Source: JBFFSQ01 sp041572275 (GTDB taxonomy: Bacteria; Pseudomonadota; Gammaproteobacteria; SZUA-229). Taken from it: a stretch of DNA of 8,446 bases. The translations under genes and the position numbers were made by a program. The stretch is taken from contig JBFFSQ010000129.1 of assembly GCA_041572275.1 (NCBI GenBank), forward strand, positions 1 through 8,446. The letters run 5' to 3'. The notes under the pieces were generated by a model, which saw nothing but the letters and a program-made list of their open reading frames with translations, made no database searches and was not told where the DNA came from. Positions 1 to 6,876 of the stretch are shown here, in pieces. Every line of letters starts with the position of its first letter. Positions within the stretch are counted from its first letter, which is position 1.

Positions 1-3000
1 GGCCAGCGACACCGCCATGGGAATCAGAAACTGCGCCTGCACACTGCGCTCCAGCATTAACGGTGTTAAACCCGCAAACGTGGTAATCGATGTGAGAATA
101 ATAGGCCGGAATCTGGCTGCACCTGCATCACGTATGGCCTTAGCCAGTGGCCGCCCTGCATTACGATGACGATTGATATAGTCCACCAGCACCAGGTTAT
201 CATTCACTACCACGCCGGCTACAGCAATCATGCCACTGAGCGATAACAGACTGATATCCAGCCCCAGCAACAGATGACCAATGACGGCTCCAATCAAACC
301 AAATGGAATCGCGGACATCACCATTAAAGGCTGAGCGTATGAGCGAAACGGTATCGCCATAAGGATATAGATGCCCATCAGGGCGAGGATAAAACCATTC
401 ACCATGGCCGAGATCAGCTCATCCTGATCTTTCTGAGAACCGGCCTTGCCCCAGATCACACCCGGATATTGCTGTGATAAGGACTGTAAAAAACTACTTT
501 TCAGATCGACCATGACCTGGCCGGCCACTGCCTGACTTTCATCAACACTGGCACTTACCTCGATGACCCGTTTACGGTCAATACGCTTGATCTCCGATGG
601 CCCAAAACCATAATCCACATCAGCTACTTCACTCAAGGGTAGCTCGGTACCATTGGCCAAGCGAATATACATGCTCTCAAGGAAGTACAGTGACTGCCGC
701 TGAGTTTCCGGATAACGCACGAATACCCGTACATCATCGCGGCCACGCTGAATGCGCTGAATTTCCTCACCATAAAAAGCTTGTCTCACCTGTCGAGCCA
801 GCATCTGTGTTGTCAATCCAAGATTTTCGGCTTCCGGACGCAACCGGAGTTGTACTTCACGTTTACCGGTTTCAAATGAATCCTGAATATCATACAAACC
901 AGGGTAGGACTGTAACTGCAATTTCAGGGCATCCGCTGCATTTGCCAGCTGAACCATATCGGCACCAGTCAATTCCAGGTTAATGCCCGGACCAGAATGC
1001 CGCAAGGTCGCCTGGAAGGTCAGCTGGGTCACCGAAGCTATCTTGCCCACTTTTTCACGCCAGCGATTGATGATATCAGCACTATCCAGCTTTCGCTGTT
1101 CTGCGGGTGCCAGCTCGATCGCCACTTCACCTACGTGCCCACCTTCCTTACCCGTACGGCTCATTGACTGAAGACCAATGATCGAAACAATGCTATTGAT
1201 CTGTTCTTGACCGATCTGTGCACGCAACTCCTGTTTCAATGCCAGTGCGGCATTTTCCAGCTGCTCTACCCCGGCTTCAGTCACCTCAACGGCCGTGCCC
1301 TGAGCATAACTGATGCTGGCGATGGCAATATCTCCTTCCACTTTTGGGAAGAATGACAGCTGCAGCCAGCCTGAAGCCACAATCGCGGCAAAGACAATAA
1401 AAGCAGACACAAACGCGGCTACCGTGGCATAACGCCAGCGTAAGGCCACCGCCAGAAACGGCCGGTACACGCCCTGGATAAAGCTCTCCACCTGCTCTGA
1501 AAACCGTTGTTGAAAACGACTGAATGGATTGTTTTGCGTCGGCGCCGTATCAATCCGGGACAGATGAGCGGGCAACACAAACAGACATTCCACCAGGGAA
1601 AACAGCAGGGTAATAATCACCACCATCGGGATCACCATCCACAACCGACCCTCGGCACCGGGCAGAAACAAAATTGGCATGAAGGCCACGACACTGGTCA
1701 GTACCGCAAACACTACCGGCTTGGCAACTTCCTGCGCCCCAAGGATGGCACCGGCCAGACCCAGTTCGCCATTCCTGTGTCGAGCGTGGACGTTCTCACC
1801 GACGACGATGGCATCATCCACCACGATACCGAGCACCAGAATGAAACCAAACATGGAAATCATATTGATGGAACCATCAAACTGCGGCAGCAACCAGAAC
1901 GCGCCCATAAACGAAATCGGAATCCCCAGGCTGACCCAGAAAGCCAGACGCCAGCGCAGGAATAACACCAGGATCAGGAATACCAGGGTTAAACCAGTAA
2001 TCGCATTACGGGTCAGCAGCTGCATACGGCTCTTGAAATATTCAGACTTGTCCTGCCACAGATTGATATCAATACCACTGGGTAACGTCTGTTTTTTCTG
2101 TGCAATATAGTCACGAATATCATCGGAAATTTGCAGAATATTCTGATCACCCACCCGGTATACCGTCATTAAAATTCCGGGATCACCGTTAAATTCACCG
2201 CGAAATTCTGCATCCTCAAAGGCGTCCACCACACGCGCAACATCCGCCACCTTGATCTGGCTGCCATCGGCATTGGACCGCACGATCAGGTTCTCATACT
2301 CATCCCCCCAGTAGACCTGGCCCAGGGTCCGCAGCACCACATCACCACTGGCAGTTTTCAGCAAACCACCAGGCAAATCCAGCGCCCCACTGCGCACGGT
2401 ATTCGCCACCTCATCAAAACTCAGGCCGTACTGCTGCATACTCAACTCAGACAGCTCGATCGAAATCTCATAAGGGCGAGCATTCACCAGCTCAACCTGA
2501 GTGATTGAGTCCAACTCAGTCAAATCGTCACGCACGCGTTCTGCCAGGTGTTTGAGGGTCACTTCATCCACCTGACCTGAAATCACGACACTGGCCACGG
2601 TACTGCGAATGCTGATTTCCTTGATCACCGGTCGTTCGGTGTTTTGTGGAAAACTGGTGATGGTATCAACCCGCGCCTTGATGTCATCCATCACGTCTCG
2701 GGTAATGTAGTCTGGATTCACTTCTGCCACTACCACGCAGGCATTTTCCTGAGCGCGTGTTGTCAGCTTCTTGATACCTTCGATATCAAATACCTGTTCT
2801 TCGATACGGACACAAACCGAGGCTTCAATTTCTTCCGGTGAGGCGCCAGGGTAAACCACAGTGATGCTGACCATATCCAGTGAAATATTCGGGATCAGCT
2901 CTTTGCGGGTATTGGGTATGGATAAAATGCCGGCAACAACGATGAGCACCATTAACAGATTGGCCGCCACCCGGTTTTCCGCAAACCAGGCAATCATCCG

Positions 3001-3006
3001 ATTCAT
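1..3006 (-). CDS. RND efflux permease (HAE-1/AcrB type), C-terminus cut by window edge
   Basis: Inner-membrane proton/substrate antiporter of a tripartite efflux pump. The frame is open without a stop from its ATG at 3006 to base 1 (1002 codons). The family is usually about 1,030-1,050 residues, so only the end of the last membrane segment and the C-tail should be missing. Visible parts: a first membrane helix at about residues 12-30; the porter entry motif KELIPNIS at 36-43 and YPGASPEEIE shortly after; TM4 with GIVVDDAIVV, where Asp397-Asp398 match the proton-relay aspartates of AcrB; a second pore half from about residue 500; and TM10 with VVVNDNLVLVD (Asn935-Asp936-Asn937). It ends with RPIILTSITTFAGLTP and LMLERS, typical of TM11-TM12. 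The TM10 position that carries the relay Lys in AcrB is Asn here, as in a distinct subgroup of these pumps. The start overlaps the adaptor stop by 4 bases. The exported substrate cannot be predicted. Confidence 0.95.
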   Translation of the reverse strand, partial: MNRMIAWFAENRVAANLLMVLIVVAGILSIPNTRKELIPNISLDMVSITVVYPGASPEEIEASVCVRIEEQVFDIEGIKKLTTRAQENACVVVAEVNPDYITRDVMDDIKARVDTITSFPQNTERPVIKEISIRSTVASVVISGQVDEVTLKHLAERVRDDLTELDSITQVELVNARPYEISIELSELSMQQYGLSFDEVANTVRSGALDLPGGLLKTASGDVVLRTLGQVYWGDEYENLIVRSNADGSQIKVADVARVVDAFEDAEFRGEFNGDPGILMTVYRVGDQNILQISDDIRDYIAQKKQTLPSGIDINLWQDKSEYFKSRMQLLTRNAITGLTLVFLILVLFLRWRLAFWVSLGIPISFMGAFWLLPQFDGSINMISMFGFILVLGIVVDDAIVVGENVHARHRNGELGLAGAILGAQEVAKPVVFAVLTSVVAFMPILFLPGAEGRLWMVIPMVVIITLLFSLVECLFVLPAHLSRIDTAPTQNNPFSRFQQRFSEQVESFIQGVYRPFLAVALRWRYATVAAFVSAFIVFAAIVASGWLQLSFFPKVEGDIAIASISYAQGTAVEVTEAGVEQLENAALALKQELRAQIGQEQINSIVSIIGLQSMSRTGKEGGHVGEVAIELAPAEQRKLDSADIINRWREKVGKIASVTQLTFQATLRHSGPGINLELTGADMVQLANAADALKLQLQSYPGLYDIQDSFETGKREVQLRLRPEAENLGLTTQMLARQVRQAFYGEEIQRIQRGRDDVRVFVRYPETQRQSLYFLESMYIRLANGTELPLSEVADVDYGFGPSEIKRIDRKRVIEVSASVDESQAVAGQVMVDLKSSFLQSLSQQYPGVIWGKAGSQKDQDELISAMVNGFILALMGIYILMAIPFRSYAQPLMVMSAIPFGLIGAVIGHLLLGLDISLLSLSGMIAVAGVVVNDNLVLVDYINRHRNAGRPLAKAIRDAGAARFRPIILTSITTFAGLTPLMLERSVQAQFLIPMAVSLA

Positions 3007-4214
3007 TGAGCCACCTCAATGGCCTGCGGGTCATTCGACATCAGTGGTTTCAGCACCATGCCATCAATGGCGAGATCCAGGGCACTGATAATGACACGGT
3101 CATAATTCTGTAAACCAGTGATTAGATAAATCGATTGCTGATCCTTGTGCAGTACCTCGACCGGTATTTTAACCAGTTGCTCCTGTTCATCGAGCAACCA
3201 GAGTTCACGCCCAAAACGCAGAGCTGAACGTGGCAACACAAACACCTGTTCAATCACCGCACTATCGATATCCGCCGTCACAAACATTCCCGCCGTCAGG
3301 GGTGGTCGCCCCTGAAATTGAGGATCCTCAACATAGGGTTGCTTCACTTCAACGACAGCATAAAGCAGTCGATTGCGAGCATCGATCTGACCTTCAAACC
3401 GGACCAGCTCAGCCTGCCACTGCCAATCCTGGCCAGCGAAGTGTGCCGTCAAGGTCACCCGCGGGCTTAATTCAGCATCTAGTTCAGTCTCTGTGTTCCA
3501 CGGCAAATCCAGTAAAAACAGTTGTTTCTGGTTGAGTGGTATTCGCACTTCAGCAGAGGCGATGGAATAGATCTCAGCGAGGACACTACCCGGTGCCACA
3601 AACTGGCCAACATCCACCTGCTTACTAACACTGCGGCCATCGAATGGTGCATAGATATGGGTTCTTTTATGCTGCAATTGAGCGATGGCCAGATCGGCCT
3701 GCGCTGCTTTTAACTGGGCTCGGGCTTCTTTCAGATGTGGCTCTTTCAGCGCATAGGCTGATAGCTTTTGCTGGTTACGACCCATGCGTTGCGAGTCAAA
3801 GCGGGCCTGTTCGGCTTCAGCCTCGGTGCGGGCCAGTAACTGTCTGGCTGCAGCAACCTGGGCTTCCGCTTTGGTAATCAACAAACGGTATTCACTGTCA
3901 TCGATCCGCAGCAATAAATCTCCCTGCCTGAAAAACTCACCACTGTTCAGCGACCGGGACACTGCCACAACTTTGCCCTGGACTTCCGCTGCCAGCTGAA
4001 TCCGCACCTTGGCTTCCACGGTTCCCTGACTACGGATGGGAACTGTTCGGTTTTGTGCCCTGGCCGTCACCACCTGTACTTCCGGAGGCATCTGGATTGC
4101 GGCCTGCTTTTGAGCTTTGGGTTTGAATACTACCAGCAGGCTGGCAATGACAATTCCAACAATCAGAATTGCCATCACAATAAGTCCCTGTGCATTGGGT
4201 TTATGTTGAGCCAT
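3003..4214 (-). CDS. RND efflux periplasmic adaptor (HlyD/membrane fusion protein family)
   Basis: Links the inner-membrane RND permease to an outer-membrane TolC-like channel across the periplasm. The 403 residues show the family layout. A short cytoplasmic N-terminus is followed by one uncleaved-looking membrane anchor at about 10-30, with no lipobox cysteine. The first half of the lipoyl domain is at about 70-107 (AAEVQGKVVAV then QGDLLLRIDDSEYR). An alpha-helical coiled hairpin rich in Ala, Gln and Glu spans about 108-183. The returning lipoyl half is at 184-214 (THIYAPFDGRSVSKQVDVGQ and VAPGSVLAEI). A beta-barrel spans about 220-320, ending PPLTAGMFVTADI, and a membrane-proximal domain follows. 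It overlaps the permease start by 4 bases and begins 21 bases after rmuC ends. Its own ribosome site is weak (GGA about 12 bases upstream). No outer-membrane factor is encoded here, so the pump probably uses a TolC homologue from elsewhere. Confidence 0.93.
   Translation of the reverse strand: MAQHKPNAQGLIVMAILIVGIVIASLLVVFKPKAQKQAAIQMPPEVQVVTARAQNRTVPIRSQGTVEAKVRIQLAAEVQGKVVAVSRSLNSGEFFRQGDLLLRIDDSEYRLLITKAEAQVAAARQLLARTEAEAEQARFDSQRMGRNQQKLSAYALKEPHLKEARAQLKAAQADLAIAQLQHKRTHIYAPFDGRSVSKQVDVGQFVAPGSVLAEIYSIASAEVRIPLNQKQLFLLDLPWNTETELDAELSPRVTLTAHFAGQDWQWQAELVRFEGQIDARNRLLYAVVEVKQPYVEDPQFQGRPPLTAGMFVTADIDSAVIEQVFVLPRSALRFGRELWLLDEQEQLVKIPVEVLHKDQQSIYLITGLQNYDRVIISALDLAIDGMVLKPLMSNDPQAIEVAQ
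3011..3017 (-). promoter_or_regulatory. Shine-Dalgarno site of the RND permease
   Basis: On the minus strand GAGGTGG lies inside the end of the adaptor gene, seven bases before the permease ATG. It supports that start and fits translational coupling through the ATGA overlap. Confidence 0.7.
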
Positions 4215-4235
4215 GTGTACTATTAATCCGCTATT

Positions 4236-5573
4236 TTAGTCTTCGTCTTTTTCTAGCAATTCGACGGGCTCGTCTTCCAGTAATTCAACTTTCTCGATTT
4301 TTTCAAAACGGCTGCTAATTTTTCGTGCCGAAGTATTCACCGCTTCAACATCTTTGTTCGCCTGCTGAATATGTTTGGACAGATTATTCATCCGTAACTG
4401 GAAGCGATCAAAGTCTTTCGACAGCGATACCAGATGTTCCTGAATTATATGTACCTGTTTACGTGTCGCTGAATCCTTCAACACTGCCCGTGCCGTGGTT
4501 AACACCGCCATCAAGGTAGTAGGCGACACCATCCAGACTTTCAGACGTTGGGCTTCTTCAACCAGCTCATAATAATGCGCGTGAATTTCAGCAAACACAG
4601 CTTCAGCCGGTATGAACATCACCGCACCATCGGATGTTTCACCGGGAATAATGTATTTCTCAGCAATATCTCGAATATGCTTTTTGATATCCTGACGAAA
4701 CTGACGTTCCGCCAGCTGACGTTCGCTCTCTGGCAAACTGATATCAGTAATACGACGATAACCTTCCAGTGGGAACTTTGAATCGATCGCAATATTGCCC
4801 GAGGGTTCAGGTAAAAACAGCATACAATCCACGCGCGTACTATTAGGCAAACCATACTGAAATTCAAAACTATTTTCCGGCATGACATTTCGTACCAATG
4901 CATTCAACTGCACTTCACCAAAAGCACCTCGTGAACGTTTGTCTGCCAGTACCTCCTGTAAACTCACCACATTACCGGAAAGCTCAGTAATCTTTTTCTG
5001 TGCCTCATCGATCAGAGCCAGTCGCTTCACCACATCGGCAAATGTCGCCGTGGTTTTTTCAAAACCTTCGTTCAGGCGCTTTTCGACCTGGCCACTAATC
5101 TCTTTCAAACGATCATCGGTGGCTGTGGTCAGGCTTTCGACTTTCTTACCCAGCTCTTCACCATAACGCCCCAGTGCTTCGGTCACCTGCTTACGCACAC
5201 CATCCATCCCCTGATTCAGGTTTTCCTGTTGCAACTTTAATGCTTCAAGCTGACGTTCATCGAAACTCTGTCGATGTTGATGTAAGGCTGACTGAGTCGC
5301 CTCACTGAAACGCGCCAGACGCTCACCCTGTTGCTCAGCCATTTCGCCAAGCCGGCGCTCAATACTCTGCTGCAGCTCACCCTGTCGTACAATCTGAGTT
5401 TCGCGGCTACTGGAAAGTTCATGTCGAATTTCATTCTGCAATTCCAGTTGTGAAGACAACTGTTCCTTTAGCTCTACTTTCAACAGTCGAAACTGATTGA
5501 GTAACCAAAAGACCAAGACGACAAGCCCAGCTGAGATGCTCAGTAACAGAATTGTTGGATTAATTTCAGACAT
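4236..5573 (-). CDS. rmuC: RmuC family DNA recombination protein
   Basis: RmuC proteins limit rearrangement at inverted repeats in E. coli and are predicted to carry a nuclease-like fold. Here 445 residues show an N-terminal membrane helix at about 8-26 and a long Gln/Glu/Leu-rich coiled coil at about 30-210. The conserved core follows: RGAFGEVQLNALV at 215-227, RVDCMLFLPEPSG at 247-259, IAIDSKFPLEGYRR at 261-274, MFIPAEAVFAEIHA at 319-332 and VSPTTLMAVL at 349-358. Glu220, Asp249 and Asp264-Ser-Lys266 fit a PD-(D/E)xK-type active site. A second helical stretch at about 370-425 and an acidic tail (ELLEDEPVELLEKDED) end the protein. The ATG is preceded by GGGA with a 5-base gap. The gene is divergent from the kinase operon and lies 21 bases ahead of the efflux adaptor, so it may lead that operon. 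Family assignment is firm, but the molecular activity remains a family-level prediction. Confidence 0.95.
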   Translation of the reverse strand: MSEINPTILLLSISAGLVVLVFWLLNQFRLLKVELKEQLSSQLELQNEIRHELSSSRETQIVRQGELQQSIERRLGEMAEQQGERLARFSEATQSALHQHRQSFDERQLEALKLQQENLNQGMDGVRKQVTEALGRYGEELGKKVESLTTATDDRLKEISGQVEKRLNEGFEKTTATFADVVKRLALIDEAQKKITELSGNVVSLQEVLADKRSRGAFGEVQLNALVRNVMPENSFEFQYGLPNSTRVDCMLFLPEPSGNIAIDSKFPLEGYRRITDISLPESERQLAERQFRQDIKKHIRDIAEKYIIPGETSDGAVMFIPAEAVFAEIHAHYYELVEEAQRLKVWMVSPTTLMAVLTTARAVLKDSATRKQVHIIQEHLVSLSKDFDRFQLRMNNLSKHIQQANKDVEAVNTSARKISSRFEKIEKVELLEDEPVELLEKDED

Positions 5574-5578
5574 GCATT

Positions 5579-5582
5579 TCCC
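5579..5582 (-). promoter_or_regulatory. rmuC: Shine-Dalgarno site of rmuC
   Basis: On the minus strand GGGA ends five bases before the ATG at 5573. It decides between this ATG and the neighbouring ATG at 5578-5576, which is out of frame and hits TGA after three codons. Confidence 0.5.
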
Positions 5583-5611
5583 AGAGTTGTGGTTCCTGTT
5601 TTTCGCTCAGG

Positions 5612-5620
5612 ATTATGACA
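5612..5620 (-). promoter_or_regulatory. Candidate extended -10 promoter for rmuC
   Basis: On the minus strand the intergenic region reads TGTCATAAT: a TGn extension followed by CATAAT, five of six bases of the sigma70 -10 consensus. No good -35 lies 16-18 bases upstream, as is usual for extended -10 promoters. Transcription would begin near 5605, giving a leader of about 30 bases. A plus-strand TGACATACT (5616-5624) overlaps it and could serve the kinase operon. Confidence 0.4.
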
Positions 5621-5624
5621 TACT
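5616..5624 (+). promoter_or_regulatory. Weak candidate extended -10 for the kinase-Rieske-transporter operon
   Basis: TGACATACT has the TGn extension and four of six -10 bases, and lies 29 bases before the kinase ATG. It shares bases with the opposite-strand rmuC candidate, so the two promoters could not both be occupied at once. The match is weak, and it is listed because the operon needs a promoter somewhere in these 80 bases. Confidence 0.22.
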
Positions 5625-5653
5625 TCAAGCTCTAAAACTGACACCACAACGCA

Positions 5654-6514
5654 ATGGCGCAGATCCTACTCACCGGTATCGCAACACTGGATATCATTAA
5701 TCATGTCGAGGCCTACCCACAGGAAGACGACGAAATCCGCGCCCTCGACCAGGAATTACGCAGAGGTGGCAATGCCGCCAATACCGCCAGTATTTTGCAG
5801 CAACAGGGGCATAACTGTAGCCTGGCCTGCACACTGGCAGACGATCTCTCCGGCCAGTTCATTCATGATGACATTAGTGGCCGCGGAATCCATTATGATC
5901 CGGCATTCATTATCGCCAATGCCACCAGCCCGACGTCCTATATCACGCTCAATCGGCAGACTGGCTCCCGCACCATTGTGCATTATCGAAATCTGGACGA
6001 ACTCAGTGCCCGGCAGTTTCAGTCAATCGATCTGAACTTCTTTGACTGGCTGCATTTTGAAGGTCGTAATATCGATGAAACCGAAATCATGATGAAACAG
6101 GCATGTAAGCACAACGCTGTGATTTCACTGGAAGCGGAAAAACCACGACCGAACATCGAACGCCTGTTTGATCATGCCTCGGTCATCATGTTTTCCCGAC
6201 CCTTTGCTGAATCCCAGGGTCACAGCCAGGCACAATCGTTTCTACTCGAACAAGCCCAACACTACCCAAAGACACTGATGACCTGCACCTGGGGTGATCA
6301 GGGCGCCTGGGCAATCCAGAACCAGCAGCTGTTCCACAGTCCGGCCATCGCACCGCCCCTGGTACTGGACACCATCGGTGCCGGTGACACCTTCAATGCC
6401 GGCCTGATACACAGCTTGCTCGATCAGCAACCGATCTCCCAGTCACTGACCCTGGCCTGCACACTTGCGGGCCAAAAATGTGGGCAGCTGGGCTTTGAGG
6501 GCTTAACGATATGA
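5654..6514 (+). CDS. PfkB-family sugar kinase, ketohexokinase-like
   Basis: Predicted ATP-dependent cytoplasmic sugar kinase; the closest recognisable family is ketohexokinase (D-fructose to fructose 1-phosphate). At 286 residues it is close to the ~298 of human KHK. Residue-level matches, offset by two, are Asp13 (KHK Asp15), Asp25 (Asp27, reached from the partner subunit), Gly39-Asn40 (Gly41-Asn42), Asn43 (Asn45) and Arg106 in SRTIVHYRN (Arg108). Other shared motifs are YPQEDDEIR at 21-29, FEGRN at 135-139, LEAEKPR at 159-165, the PfkB C-terminal signature DTIGAGDTFNAG at 239-250 with catalytic-base Asp245 (Asp258), and AGQKCGQLGFEG at 272-283 with Cys276 (Cys289). The start is fixed by an in-frame TGA at 5639-5641 with no other start codon between. 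No clear Shine-Dalgarno is seen. The gene overlaps the Rieske gene by 4 bases. Substrate is inferred only; other PfkB sugars or nucleosides remain possible. Confidence 0.88.
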   Translation: MAQILLTGIATLDIINHVEAYPQEDDEIRALDQELRRGGNAANTASILQQQGHNCSLACTLADDLSGQFIHDDISGRGIHYDPAFIIANATSPTSYITLNRQTGSRTIVHYRNLDELSARQFQSIDLNFFDWLHFEGRNIDETEIMMKQACKHNAVISLEAEKPRPNIERLFDHASVIMFSRPFAESQGHSQAQSFLLEQAQHYPKTLMTCTWGDQGAWAIQNQQLFHSPAIAPPLVLDTIGAGDTFNAGLIHSLLDQQPISQSLTLACTLAGQKCGQLGFEGLTI

Positions 6515-6846
6515 TGACACGGTTGTGCCATATCAACGATCTTGCCGACCCCGGCGCCAAAGGCTTCGAACTACACCCTACCGACCCCCTGCAACAGATA
6601 TTTCTGGTCAAAAAAGAAGGCCAGGTCTACGGTTATCGCAATAGCTGCCCCCACCGTGGCATTAACCTGGAATGGCAGCCTGATGACTTCCTCAACCTGG
6701 ATCAAACCCTGATTCAGTGTGCCGTACACGGCGCCAGCTTTCTCATTGAATCCGGCGAGTGCATCAGCGGTCCTTGTGATGGCGCATCCCTTTCAGCCAT
6801 CGAGCTGGTCATTGATGACAATGGCAATATTTCCTATGTTTACTAA
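6511..6846 (+). CDS. Small stand-alone Rieske [2Fe-2S] protein
   Basis: Probable soluble electron-transfer protein of 111 residues made of a single Rieske domain, with no signal peptide and no membrane helix. Cluster ligands are visible as Cys46-Pro-His48 (NSCPHRGINLEW) and Cys70-Ala-Val-His73 (IQCAVHGASF). The 21 residues between His48 and Cys70 exceed the usual 15-17, because of an inserted PDDFLNLDQT-like loop at about 57-66. GECISGPCDGASL follows, typical of ferredoxin-type Rieske proteins. Cys84 and Cys89 lie there but are not expected ligands. Translation probably starts at the first of two tandem ATGs (6511 or 6514), ten bases after GAGG. The first ATG forms ATGA with the kinase stop, indicating translational coupling. 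The redox partner is unknown; no oxygenase or reductase subunit lies nearby. Confidence 0.9.
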   Translation: MMTRLCHINDLADPGAKGFELHPTDPLQQIFLVKKEGQVYGYRNSCPHRGINLEWQPDDFLNLDQTLIQCAVHGASFLIESGECISGPCDGASLSAIELVIDDNGNISYVY

Positions 6847-6876
6847 TCCCGGCATATCCAGTCATATCTCTGCGCG

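Noticed and set aside
597..983. Plus-strand open frame of 128 codons
   Set aside because: Lies antisense within the uninterrupted RND permease frame; the product is His/Pro-rich with no recognisable domain.
1507..2110. Two overlapping plus-strand open frames of 152 and 143 codons
   Set aside because: Both are antisense to the permease region that holds the TM4 Asp-Asp motif; composition is typical of shadow frames.
1..3006. Possible frameshift or pseudogene in the permease
   Set aside because: I read the frame in triplets across all lines from 3006 to 1 and found no stop; both ends show matching family motifs.
4619..4903. Minus-strand 94-codon frame inside rmuC
   Set aside because: It is a shifted reading of the conserved RmuC core, which is intact in its own frame.
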